Below are positions 28,101-36,095 of a DNA stretch of 64,000 nucleotides, one piece after another; positions within the stretch are counted from its first letter, which is position 1; each line of letters begins with the position of its first letter. The stretch covers positions 186,001 through 250,000 of the forward strand of contig NZ_SZUU01000005.1 of NCBI RefSeq assembly GCF_019583405.1. Reading direction: 5' to 3'. The position numbers were made by a program, and so were the translations under genes. Under the pieces are notes generated by a model. It was not told where the DNA came from, ran no database searches, and was given only the letters and a program-made list of their open reading frames with translations. This DNA is from Bacteroides fragilis. Lineage in GTDB: Bacteria > Bacteroidota > Bacteroidia > Bacteroidales > Bacteroidaceae.

Positions 28101-29090
28101 AAGGACGGTAAATCGGGTGCGGTTGGCACAGGCATCGGACTGGCCTTCTCCAAGTCATTGGCTGAAGCCCATCATGGTACCTTAAGTCTCGAGGACAGCG
28201 TATATGGCGGTTCTTCTTTCGTGCTCACTTTGCCTTGGGGCGAGGAGGTGGTTTCTGAAGAGCCCGAGGTGCTGATGCCGGAAAGCCAGAATCCGATTGC
28301 CGAAGAATCGGTTTCCGAGGTGCCGGGCAGTAAGTTTACCATCCTGCTGGTAGAAGATAACGTAGATCTGTTGAATCTGACGCGGGAGTCACTGAGCACC
28401 TGGTTTAAAGTCTTGAAAGCCCAGAACGGCCGGCAGGCGCTTGAAGTGCTTGCCAATGAAACGGTAGACGTGATTGTCAGCGACGTGATGATGCCTGAGA
28501 TGAATGGTTTGGAGTTGACGGCTAAAGTCAAGACAGATATTGAATACTCCCATATTCCTGTCATCCTGCTGACGGCAAAAACTACGTTGGAAGCTAAGGT
28601 TGAAGGTTTTGAGTATGGAGCGGACGTGTATATCGAAAAGCCGTTCTCCATCCGCCAGTTGCACAAACAGATTGAAAACCTGCTGAAGTTGCGCCAGTCG
28701 TTCCATAAAATGATGACCGAATTGTCCGGCAACAGTGGAGCTTCGCCCGTCAGTCTCGTAGAATATTCCGTTTCGCAGAAAGATTGCGAACTGATGGCTA
28801 AAGTGCGGGCAGCCGTCGAGGCGCAGCTCTCTGATGAGCATTTCTCTGTCGACACATTGGCGGAGTCCCTCAATATGAGCCGTTCCAACTTTTATCGCAA
28901 GATAAAGGCACTGGCCGGCATGCCGCCCAATGACTATCTGAAGACGATTCGCTTGAACAAGGCTGCCGAGTTATTGAAAAACGGGGTACGCATTACCGAC
29001 GTGTGTGAGCAGATTGGTTTCAGTTCTTCGTCTTATTTTGCCAAATGCTTTAAGATTCAGTTTGGAGTGTTGCCCAAGGATTATCATTGA
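25101..29090 (+). CDS. Hybrid two-component system regulator (HTCS) of the PUL
   Basis: 1329 aa, one-protein sensor and activator. Order: signal peptide; periplasmic two-bladed propeller sensor (about 20-690) of repeated reg_prop units such as GLSHNTVW, IWLGTSDGLNCYD, MWVGTNGGGL; Y_Y_Y domain (about 690-770); transmembrane helix (about 776-795); HisKA with His838 in LVHEIRTPLS; HATPase with NLIGNAVKYA and DDGPGIP, GTGIGLAFSK; receiver with Asp1128 in VIVSDVMMPEMNG; AraC HTH (about 1225-1329). Such proteins bind an oligosaccharide in the periplasm and switch on one PUL. The five shared operator sites at 38.2-38.4, 48.1-48.2 and 56.3 kb are its probable targets. No such site precedes its own gene. 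Confidence 0.95.
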   Translation: MRIITLLITLFAFGITPLQAFSYFSFKKYQVEDGLSHNTVWCAMQDSYGFIWLGTSDGLNCYDGRGNKVYRNILNDKFSLENNFVQALFEEENQNIWVGTNWGLYIYDREHDRFTNFDKKTRYGVFISSEIKKIIKTESGLIWIATLGQGLFIYDPKTDVLTQNSLQTSFIWDVCESNSRHIYASSLQEGLLCFDENGKFLQSYPLISVGNNPDNYRINCLLDIRSDIWFGAGSNLLYCLNERTGKLDCYNASHLNFGVIRCLLSYSEIELLVGTDNGLYLFDLRDKTFSRIDNPSDPRSLSDQSINAMMRDAEGGIWVLTNLGGVNYLAKPTKRFDYYPPVYRDGGVTAGKVVGPFCENAAGNIWVGTRDGLCFFDVSTHQLTAYPIGGRADKKYDIRSLLLDGDRLWIGTYAEGLKVLDLRTGHVKSYNHLQDTPNTICSDDVLAVYKDRSGDIFVGTSWGLCRYNPQEDNFSTITTVGSMVSVVDILEDMYDNLWIGTSNSGVFRFNTRNGHWKHFQHERNDSTTITNNSVITLFEDLKGTMWVGTNGGGLCSFDPKTETFVDFDPDNTILPNRVIYSIEQDKTGDFWISSNAGLITINPITKQHFRQFTVNDGLQGNQFTAQSSLKTTSGKLYFGGISGFNSFVPDQFMDNQYIPSVYITEIRLPYTTDERVVQDILHLEEPLYRAKTITLPYEYNTFSVSFVALSYEDPLKNRYSYRLKGVDKEWVVNSELNTASYTNLPPGKYVFEVRGSNNDHRWNDQTTSLLIVITPPWWLTTWAYCIYTLLLIGLAYYAGWRWNRYVKKKYKHRMEEYQTAKEKEVYKSKISFFINLVHEIRTPLSLIRLPLEKLLEDKREGRDAKYLSVIDRNVNYLLGVTNQLLDFQKMENGGVQLNLKKCDINQLVSDVHGQFTSPAELKGISVVLDLPEGEIFASVDREKVCKIIVNLIGNAVKYAQSRIDIKLVSSGEGFRVSVSDDGPGIPDAEKQKVFEAFYQVKDGKSGAVGTGIGLAFSKSLAEAHHGTLSLEDSVYGGSSFVLTLPWGEEVVSEEPEVLMPESQNPIAEESVSEVPGSKFTILLVEDNVDLLNLTRESLSTWFKVLKAQNGRQALEVLANETVDVIVSDVMMPEMNGLELTAKVKTDIEYSHIPVILLTAKTTLEAKVEGFEYGADVYIEKPFSIRQLHKQIENLLKLRQSFHKMMTELSGNSGASPVSLVEYSVSQKDCELMAKVRAAVEAQLSDEHFSVDTLAESLNMSRSNFYRKIKALAGMPPNDYLKTIRLNKAAELLKNGVRITDVCEQIGFSSSSYFAKCFKIQFGVLPKDYH

Positions 29091-29298
29091 TCATCTTCTG
29101 CGATGAATACTATTTTACGAAAATATTTGCTGAAAGATGGCTTGGTCCGGCCTTTCGGAGCCTTCCCGGAGAGGGGAGGATTTATGTGTACGCGCGGTAA
29201 GTCTGCGCATATACGCAGATTTATTTTCGTCTATGCGTAAATCCGAATCCTTCAGAAAGGTGCTTTAGGGCGTTTTGGAGAGAGAAAGAGTGATCGGG

Positions 29299-29337
29299 GC
29301 GGAGCGGGGAGTAGCGGTATCCCCTGTTCCGCTTTTA
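29299..29337 (+). terminator. Probable terminator after the HTCS gene
   Basis: GCGGAGCGGGGA (29299-29310) pairs with TCCCCTGTTCCGC (29320-29332) with one bulge; TTTT follows. The remaining 29091-29399 gap holds a second palindrome, AAGTCTGCG-CATATA-CGCAGATTT (29199-29222), which could end transcripts from either side. No gene seen in the gap. Confidence 0.6.
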
Positions 29338-29399
29338 TAGATAGAAGTCGGGATGATTCTTAATTTTTATAAATTAAATACCGGCCGGAGAGGTGTCTT

Positions 29400-30476
29400 T
29401 CACTTCTCATTGATCCCTTCTTTGCGAGGTTTTCCCAGGAGAGGCATTCCATCGGTATCCCAGCTTATTTTTTGCAGGCGGGGACTGCGTGAGTCTGTTG
29501 CGCCCGGAGCGTCATTCGGGATTCTTCGGGCATGATAAAGCATATACCATTCCTTTCCGTCCGGCGAAGGTACGAAAGAAGGGCTGCCCGGTCCGAAGAC
29601 ACTGTCTTCGGGTTGTTGTTCAAAGACAGGCGTGTCCAGCTTCTTCCACGATGCGGCGTCTGTCAGGTCGCTGCCGGCATCGGCACTCAGCCGTCCGATG
29701 CAGTAATAAGGGGTCCAACTTCCGCTTGCACAGTAGTATATCAACACTTTGTCCTTGTTTTTCGGCTCAAAGAACTGTGGGGCTTCGTTGACGTGGATCG
29801 GATAGGCCGTTTTACTGCCGTCGGGCGAAATCCATTGACGTTCCCATTCATACTCCGGTTCCGAAATCATCACTCTGTCCGACGAGAGTGTCCATGGATT
29901 CTCCATCTTGGCTATGTAGATGCATTGGGTTTCGGCCTCGATCCGTCGTTTGGGCCATCCGCACCAGATGAGGTAACGTTCTCCTCGGTGCTCAAACGTA
30001 CTGGCATGGATTGCCCAGTTATCGTCTTTGTCCGTTTTGATCCGCCCTTTCATCACAAACTCACCCTCCAGCGGGTTGGCTGAGACATTTTCGATCACAT
30101 AGATGTGGTGATTATCCATATTGCCGTCGTCCGCGGCGAAGTATACGTACCATTTTCCGTCAATCCGGTGTATTTCAGGTCCCCAAAGGTGATACGAACT
30201 GGACATTTCCTTCGGTATCCACACCTCTTTTCGGGTTGCATGTTCCAGATCGGTGATATCATTCGTTTCCCAAAGGATGATTTTATTCTCGGCTCCTTGT
30301 GTATAGTAATATTTACCTTCGTGAAAAACAGCCCATGGTTCTGCTCCCACGGGCAGTAGGGGGTTGGTATAGGTGGCTCCGGAAGGGACCTCCTTGGATG
30401 CGGGAGCCTTTTTGTTTTGACAAGCCGGACAGCAGATGAGTGCCAGCAAGAGCAATGGGATATGTATGAGTTTCAT
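29400..30476 (-). CDS. GH43 family lipoprotein, Glu in place of the base Asp
   Basis: 358 aa; lipobox with Cys19 (CCPAC). Five-bladed propeller typical of GH43, with motifs SYHLWGPEIHRIDGKWYVYF and NWAIHASTFEHRGERYLIW. The family usually acts as an exo- or endo-furanosidase (arabinofuranosidase, galactofuranosidase) or xylosidase. The first motif, where the catalytic base Asp is expected, reads GAEPWAVFHEGKYYYTQG (Glu46). The closely related paralogue at 38437 has GADPSALFHNGKYYYTHG (Asp48) at the same place. Whether this copy is active is open. Own promoter upstream (TATATTTG). Confidence 0.88.
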   Translation of the reverse strand: MKLIHIPLLLLALICCPACQNKKAPASKEVPSGATYTNPLLPVGAEPWAVFHEGKYYYTQGAENKIILWETNDITDLEHATRKEVWIPKEMSSSYHLWGPEIHRIDGKWYVYFAADDGNMDNHHIYVIENVSANPLEGEFVMKGRIKTDKDDNWAIHASTFEHRGERYLIWCGWPKRRIEAETQCIYIAKMENPWTLSSDRVMISEPEYEWERQWISPDGSKTAYPIHVNEAPQFFEPKNKDKVLIYYCASGSWTPYYCIGRLSADAGSDLTDAASWKKLDTPVFEQQPEDSVFGPGSPSFVPSPDGKEWYMLYHARRIPNDAPGATDSRSPRLQKISWDTDGMPLLGKPRKEGINEK

Positions 30477-30501
30477 AGGCTTGGGGTTTACAACAACGTT
30501 A

Positions 30502-30509
30502 CAAATATA
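30502..30509 (-). promoter_or_regulatory. -7 element for the GH43 gene at 29400
   Basis: On the minus strand TATATTTG matches TAnnTTTG exactly and lies 25 bp before the ATG at 30476. No clear -33 TTTG box and no copy of the PUL operator is present, so this gene may be controlled differently from the five operator-bearing units. Confidence 0.5.
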
Positions 30510-30575
30510 AATACCTTTTGAGGGGGCTGAAGGCGGAGAGGGGCAAGTTTAGGCTATTTTAACGTGAATCGGTCG

Positions 30576-30657
30576 ACCACGCGGAGGGCACAGAGTTCCA
30601 CAGGGAATCTATTTCTTAGTTAAACAAGAGATTAAAACTTTGTGGAACTCTGTGGTG
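30576..30657. repeat. Interspersed imperfect palindrome, copy A
   Basis: Left arm ACCACGCGGAGGGCACAGAG then TTCCACAGGG; right arm CTTTGTGGAACTCTGTGGTG. The arms pair as CACAGAGTTCCACA with TGTGGAACTCTGTG around an AT-rich middle. Same style as copies B (32004-32085) and C (62261-62356): CACAG-rich left arm, CTGTGGTG right end. It lies between two PUL genes read in the same direction. Confidence 0.7.
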
Positions 30658-30668
30658 GGCCGATGGCG

Positions 30669-31835
30669 TCAGAGCTCGCTGATTTCCGAATACAGCTCAA
30701 TCATGCAGGAGTTTTCCAGCAAGCTTTTGAACTTGTCTTTACGGTTGCCCGACCAGTCGTTGTTCAGCAATCCGTTTTCGTCACGGGTATACTGCCAGGC
30801 ATAGTCCGCATTGTCTATCATGGCTTTCACGTAAGTATCATCTTTATCAACCTCGTAAAGAGCTTTCAAGCCGCGGAAGAGGATGACGTTGAACCACGGA
30901 CTTGACGGAAAGAACTTCATTTCCCCTTTTACCGTAGGCTGCGGTTTCAGGAAATGCCGGCAGGCACCTTTGGCCGTCTGCTGTGCGTCTTTCAGGTACT
31001 GTTCGTCTCCGGTAGCCTGATAGAGCAGTACGCCTGCTTGGATCATCTGTCCGCTGTTGTACGTATATTTGGCATAACCGATTTTTCCTTGCAGATTTTT
31101 ATTGTCCCAGTAGACAAAATCAGACGGGTCACGGAGGTTATCACGTGTCCACTGGTAAGTTGCCTTGGCTTGGTCGAGGTATTTTTTCTCTTTGGTCAGC
31201 TTGTAGAGCTTCATGCAGAGAACTGTTGCAGGAGCATTCGAACAAGTATTCTTTGATTCCTTTTTCTGTTCGCACCAGTAGATACCGCCTCCCAGATCAT
31301 CCGACCATCCGGAATAGATGTAATCGTGCAAGGCAATGGCTTTCTTCAGGTATTCCTTATTCTTTGTGGCTGCGTAATAGTCGCAGAAGTCAATCGCTAC
31401 CCAATCATTGTCGTCGTAGTAACGGTCATTCTGGCCGGCAAAGGCGGGATAAGACTGATAACACTCCGGTTGGCGGGTAGTATCCCAGTACAAGTCGAGT
31501 CCGGGCTTGATCTGCTTGTCCATCAGTTTCTTGTACTTTTTGTCGCCGGATGTTTTATAGAGCGATACACAGCCTGACACCATTGCCGAATAAGGCCACA
31601 GGAAAGATACTTCTTGTTGGGTAACTTCTGAGCCGGTGTTGGCTGTATACGTGATCTGTTGATTCGGATTTTGTGGATAAGTTTCCATCAGCAATCCATA
31701 CTTTTTTACCTCATAGAGAGACAGTACCCGTTGGAGGAGTGAATCGGCTCTCTGAAGGTAGATTTTACCTCCCAACTGTGCCGATAAACAGGCAGGAACC
31801 AGCAAGAAGGTGAGGGCAATGAATGATTTTCTCAT
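30669..31835 (-). CDS. GH76 family protein, probable alpha-1,6-mannanase
   Basis: 388 aa from the ATG at 31835 (MRKSFIALTFLLVPACLSAQ, a signal peptide); the upstream extension to 31934 encodes no sensible N-terminus. The (alpha/alpha)6 fold of GH76 is suggested by repeated helices, and the paired catalytic aspartates appear as Asp141-Asp142 in NDRYYDDNDWVAIDF. GH76 enzymes cleave alpha-1,6-mannan backbones. Sits in the minus-strand PUL operon between GH43 and GH2 genes, flanked on both sides by interspersed palindromes. Confidence 0.82.
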   Translation of the reverse strand: MRKSFIALTFLLVPACLSAQLGGKIYLQRADSLLQRVLSLYEVKKYGLLMETYPQNPNQQITYTANTGSEVTQQEVSFLWPYSAMVSGCVSLYKTSGDKKYKKLMDKQIKPGLDLYWDTTRQPECYQSYPAFAGQNDRYYDDNDWVAIDFCDYYAATKNKEYLKKAIALHDYIYSGWSDDLGGGIYWCEQKKESKNTCSNAPATVLCMKLYKLTKEKKYLDQAKATYQWTRDNLRDPSDFVYWDNKNLQGKIGYAKYTYNSGQMIQAGVLLYQATGDEQYLKDAQQTAKGACRHFLKPQPTVKGEMKFFPSSPWFNVILFRGLKALYEVDKDDTYVKAMIDNADYAWQYTRDENGLLNNDWSGNRKDKFKSLLENSCMIELYSEISEL

Positions 31836-32003
31836 ATTTATATTCAAATAATGGCGATCGGTGGTTGGGCAGGTGGCACGGCGTTCACAGGGGTTAATCC
31901 GGTGAGCGGGCTGTGCGACTCGACAATAACTCAACTACTGATTCGCATAAACAGTAAAATTGTAGATTGCAGTCGAGAGCTTCCCGGGGTGCAAGGACCT
32001 TTT

Positions 32004-32085
32004 CACCACAGGCAACACAGGTTATTCATGTTGACCATTCGTGACTTAGAAGTCACTCTGTGTTACCCTGTATCCTCTGTGGTGA
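32004..32085. repeat. Interspersed imperfect palindrome, copy B
   Basis: CACCACAGGCAACACAGGTTA at the left and TAACACAGAG-complementary CTCTGTGTTACCCTGTATCC then TCTGTGGTG at the right, around an inner palindrome GTGACTTAGAAGTCAC (32041-32056). It is in the 285-bp gap between the GH76 and GH2 genes. Probably a REP-like element. Confidence 0.7.
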
Positions 32086-32120
32086 GTTTTGGTACATCCC
32101 CGGGCGCGAGGCTCCCTTCT

Positions 32121-33905
32121 TTACTTTATTTTCTCGAAGATAGCTTTGATCCGTTTCATATCCAGTTTGGGAGTACGGTCGTAATAGTAGATACCGTTCT
32201 TCTCCTGTTCCACGTCGGTCAGCTGTGTATAGCAGAATCCCGTCACGTGCGGTGAGTCGATAAAGGCATCGATCTGACCTTCCAGACGTTTGTAGAATGC
32301 TTCTGCATTTTCCGGCATGCCTCCGTATCCCCATGAATTTTTCCGGTCTTTCTCTGCCATCCAGGGGATACCTCCGAACTCGTCAACCATGTAAGGTTGT
32401 CCTTCGTAAACAGCCAGAAAGTCTTTGTCGCGTGCATTACGATAAGGCTCTTTGCCTTCTTCCATTTTTAGCTGTTCAGTCAGTTTGGCACGATCCTGTT
32501 CGTAGTTGTGTACGCTCCAGATATCTGTTATCACATGGTTATCACCACTGGCATCGTTTACCGGACGAGTCGGGTCGATAGCTTTGGTAATGTTGTATAC
32601 GTCACGTACCAGACGGACATAAGCATCTGGACCGCCACCCCAAGTTTCATTGAAAGGAGTCCAGGTTACGAGTGAGGGATGATTGCGGTCACGAACCACT
32701 ACTTCACTCCATTCACCCAAGAAGTTGCGTGCAGCCAGCTCCTTGTTTACATCCAGCATCCAGCTTGCCGATTCTCCCCAAGTGATGTAGCCTAACTTGT
32801 CGGCCCAGTAATAATATCTCTCTTCAAATACTTTCTGGTGAAGACGTGCCCCGTTGAAACCGGCTTCTTTTCCCAGTACGATGTCATTCTTCAGGTCTTC
32901 ATCGCTCGGAGCTGTCCAGATACCTTCCGGATAGAATCCCTGATCGAGTACCAGGCGTTGGAAATAAGGTCGGTTGTTCAGATAGAAACGTCCGTTGGCT
33001 GTGTGCACTTTGCGCATACCGGCGTATGATTTCACTTCGTCCAGTACGTTGCCTTTAGCGTCCTTTACCTGATAAATGAGATCGTACAAGAACGGATCTT
33101 CCGGCGACCATAGCTTCATATTCTTCACCGGCAGAACTACTACCGAACTGTTGGCACAATTTACACTTTTCTTGGCAACGGTTTTATTTCCGTCTTTCAA
33201 AGTGATTTCCAATGTGTTGGCCGATTCATTATAAAATTCCGGTTCGATGACCAACTGTTTCTGGTCGATGTCCGGGCGTACGAATACCGACTTCAGACCA
33301 TTGGCTGAGACAGCTTCCATCCATACAGTCTGCCAGATACCGGTAGTACGGGTATAAGAGCAGCCTCCCGAATAATAGTTACCGCATTGCTTTCCTCCGG
33401 TCTGTAGTCCGGAACGGAGATCATCTTGTACGAATACCACCAGATTGTGAGTCTTTCCGGGTACTACATAGCGAGTCAGGTCTACGGCAAACGAAGACGA
33501 ACCGCCAAAATGACGTTGTACGAATTTACCATCGATGTAGATTTCTGCACAATAGTCCACAGCACCGAAGTTCAGGAATATCTTTTTCCCATTCCAGTCC
33601 GATGGGACGGCAATATTGCGTTGATACCACATCTGTTCGATGAAATCGGTATAGCCTACTCCCGAAAGTTTACTTTCCGGGCAGAAGGGTACAGTGATGT
33701 TTTTATCAAACTTCTCTGCCGACTGCAGGCGGCGGTCTTTTCCTGATTTACCAAAATCGAAATCGAATGTCCAGGTCCCGTTCAGGTTTACCCATTGTTC
33801 CCGTTCGAACTGTGGACGGGGATACTCCGCTCGCGGAGTATCTGCACTGAAACAGGACCAGCTGTTCAGCATGAATAGCATTGCTGCTGCTAAAAGTTTT
33901 TTCAT
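32121..33905 (-). CDS. GH2 family glycoside hydrolase
   Basis: 594 aa from the ATG at 33905 (MKKLLAAAMLFML); twelve upstream codons are possible but less likely. Order: jelly-roll sugar-binding domain (YPRPQFEREQWVNLNGTW to about residue 190), Ig-like domain, TIM barrel. Acid/base Glu in WTPFNETWGG and nucleophile Glu in MVDEFGGIPW are present, so the enzyme should be active. GH2 covers beta-galactosidase, beta-mannosidase, beta-glucuronidase and arabinosidase activities; the sequence does not decide. Paralogue at 39644. Confidence 0.88.
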   Translation of the reverse strand: MKKLLAAAMLFMLNSWSCFSADTPRAEYPRPQFEREQWVNLNGTWTFDFDFGKSGKDRRLQSAEKFDKNITVPFCPESKLSGVGYTDFIEQMWYQRNIAVPSDWNGKKIFLNFGAVDYCAEIYIDGKFVQRHFGGSSSFAVDLTRYVVPGKTHNLVVFVQDDLRSGLQTGGKQCGNYYSGGCSYTRTTGIWQTVWMEAVSANGLKSVFVRPDIDQKQLVIEPEFYNESANTLEITLKDGNKTVAKKSVNCANSSVVVLPVKNMKLWSPEDPFLYDLIYQVKDAKGNVLDEVKSYAGMRKVHTANGRFYLNNRPYFQRLVLDQGFYPEGIWTAPSDEDLKNDIVLGKEAGFNGARLHQKVFEERYYYWADKLGYITWGESASWMLDVNKELAARNFLGEWSEVVVRDRNHPSLVTWTPFNETWGGGPDAYVRLVRDVYNITKAIDPTRPVNDASGDNHVITDIWSVHNYEQDRAKLTEQLKMEEGKEPYRNARDKDFLAVYEGQPYMVDEFGGIPWMAEKDRKNSWGYGGMPENAEAFYKRLEGQIDAFIDSPHVTGFCYTQLTDVEQEKNGIYYYDRTPKLDMKRIKAIFEKIK

Positions 33906-34010
33906 TGTAATTGTGTGTTTGGGTCCTTCTTCCCCCTCCACTTGCAGGTAGGGGAGAAAGGAGGACTTGTGTATGAATATTGAGTTTATTATTATAATGG
34001 TTCGGAGTGG

Positions 34011-36059
34011 TTATTCACCTCTCGATCGGGAGGCTCCCACTACCGGAAATTCCGTTATTCTTAATGTAGTGCATCCATAAGGAATCAGGGTGATTTCTGT
34101 TTCCGGCCCTTCGCCTCCGCTACAGAAAGAATAAGGTTGAGGCCCTGCCATTTCGTTGTAAAGTTTCCATGAAGGTACCAACCTTGCTTTCATCCGTATT
34201 TCTATCGGAGCATTTTCCTTATTCCAAGGGAATACGGAAGATTGCTTTTCCGTATGAATCGTTACACGGGCATGTTCGTTCGCTTGGTTACGGTTGAAAT
34301 CAACCAATCCATAGTTCCATGCTTCGGTTGGAGTCACTGCATAATAATACGGACCATACCAAGGTTCCTCAAACTTTTTCTTTTCCCATTTTTCTTCCAT
34401 CTTCAAAGCAAATACCAACGGACCGCGTTCAATGGTTACCGAATTTTCATACCAAGTGCTGGCAGTGACTTCCATCGGCAGATGAAGTTCTACCCGGTCT
34501 CCTTTTTTCCAGTTGCGGTTGATAATGGCCATCCGGCCTCCTTCGGCATGTTGAAGGAGTTGTCCGTTGACTGATATTCCAGCTTGTTTGCACCATTTCG
34601 GGATACGTAATTGGAGAGCGAAGTTTACTTCTTTCCGTTTTTTATCCATTGATTGAAGGGAGAAACTGATTTTGTCATCCATCGGATAATAGGTTTCTTC
34701 ACTGAAAGTTACCGTACACCCGTCCGCTACTTTGGCCGTCACTTCCGATGGAGCGTATGCCGTAACAGCCAGTCCGCCGTCAGGAGTGGCATACCAGAGG
34801 TTTTGGGCGAATTTAGGCCATCCTTGGTGCATGTTCGATGCGCAACAAGGATATCCTGTCAATAGTCCGAAACAGTTGTCCGTTCCTCCATGATCCTGAT
34901 CGAAGTTGCGGCGGTGGCGTGTCACCATCACCTGATTGGCTTGCTGGAAATATTGTTTCGTCATGAAATCGTCAGAAATTTGGGTAGGCAGTGCATTGAA
35001 TGCAATCCGTTCCAGATGGTCGGCGAAATCGATATCACCTGTGATCTCTACCATTTTCTCCAGCGAATACATCAGTTCCACTGCCGAACAAAGTTCGGAA
35101 CCCTGAGTTGGATTATTACCATGCAAAGCTTCGTCACCGCCATACATACCCTGAGGTTGTCCGTGAAACTGGCGAATATCACTGAAAGCACGTTTCACTG
35201 CATCGAGATATGCTTTGTCCGGTTCTTGTTGATAATAGATGACAGGTTCTTTGATGCCTTGCGCCAGGTTGACGCAATGAATTGTGTTGATGCGTCTCAG
35301 GTCACCCCGGTTCACCATGTCTACAAAACTAAAACTCTGTTTATGGATCAGTTTGCCAAGATCAAGGAGGAACGAATCTCCGGTGATATTATAAAGCCAA
35401 TACACAGCCTGAAGATTATCACAAGCACGGAATTCTGCCCAAAAGGTCCAGTTGCCCAGTGGTTTTTCCGGTAAAGTTTTCAGTTGGTAGCGGAAATAGT
35501 TGGTCATGAACCTGATAACCCGCTGGTCATTGGTGGCGGAATAATATTGTTGAAGTATCTTTAACATTACCATGCGTGGCCACCAGTCGTGTGAGTTGTC
35601 CCGTTGTATGCCGGCTTCTCCCGGATAGTCTTTGGCCGGGCCAAAGAATCCGTCTTCCCGCTGGCTATTTAAAGCCCATTCTATCCAGGGTTGCACTTTA
35701 GCTTTCAGCTGTGCATCGTCCAGGATATATGCCAGTGGAAGTAATCCGTCAATCCAATACGGTCCTCTTTCCCATTGGTCACCGTCGCCGCCGAGCCAAC
35801 CGTTGCGTTCGCCCATCACTAACGGATACAGTTTGTCCATTTGCCCGGTTGCCCCGTTTTTCTGCCTGACCAGCATTTCCTGCAGCCATCCTTTAGCTTT
35901 GATACTGCCCAATGGCAGTTCCATAAAAGGCTTGCGCACCAACGGATAGCGGTTGTTGGTATAATTTTCGGGGGTATCGGCCCGGAGCCCGCTTCCTAAA
36001 GAAGAGAAGCAGAGACTCAGTCCGATAAGCAGATATGTAAACGTATTCTTTTTCTTCAT
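34011..36059 (-). CDS. DUF1680 / GH127-type hydrolase
   Basis: 682 aa; signal peptide (to about LRA, residue 27). N-terminal (alpha/alpha)6 barrel with RGPYWIDGLLPLAYIL, then two beta-sandwich domains. The cysteine nucleophile site of GH127/GH146 is visible as Cys405-Cys406 in GYPCCASNMHQGWPK, with Glu in GSELCSAVELM as the partner. These enzymes remove beta-L-arabinofuranose or related sugars using Zn-bound cysteine. Only 36 bp separate it from the next paralogue upstream, so the two are co-transcribed. Confidence 0.88.
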   Translation of the reverse strand: MKKKNTFTYLLIGLSLCFSSLGSGLRADTPENYTNNRYPLVRKPFMELPLGSIKAKGWLQEMLVRQKNGATGQMDKLYPLVMGERNGWLGGDGDQWERGPYWIDGLLPLAYILDDAQLKAKVQPWIEWALNSQREDGFFGPAKDYPGEAGIQRDNSHDWWPRMVMLKILQQYYSATNDQRVIRFMTNYFRYQLKTLPEKPLGNWTFWAEFRACDNLQAVYWLYNITGDSFLLDLGKLIHKQSFSFVDMVNRGDLRRINTIHCVNLAQGIKEPVIYYQQEPDKAYLDAVKRAFSDIRQFHGQPQGMYGGDEALHGNNPTQGSELCSAVELMYSLEKMVEITGDIDFADHLERIAFNALPTQISDDFMTKQYFQQANQVMVTRHRRNFDQDHGGTDNCFGLLTGYPCCASNMHQGWPKFAQNLWYATPDGGLAVTAYAPSEVTAKVADGCTVTFSEETYYPMDDKISFSLQSMDKKRKEVNFALQLRIPKWCKQAGISVNGQLLQHAEGGRMAIINRNWKKGDRVELHLPMEVTASTWYENSVTIERGPLVFALKMEEKWEKKKFEEPWYGPYYYAVTPTEAWNYGLVDFNRNQANEHARVTIHTEKQSSVFPWNKENAPIEIRMKARLVPSWKLYNEMAGPQPYSFCSGGEGPETEITLIPYGCTTLRITEFPVVGASRSRGE

Positions 36060-36095
36060 GAGTGTTTTTCTATTAATGTTTGGGTACAGAAAGTT

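Noticed and set aside
29199..29222. Small-RNA gene around the AAGTCTGCG palindrome
   Set aside because: Only one short stem and no promoter; more likely a terminator element.
29353..29535. 60-codon frame after the HTCS
   Set aside because: Overlaps the 3' end of the GH43 gene on the other strand and has no family features.
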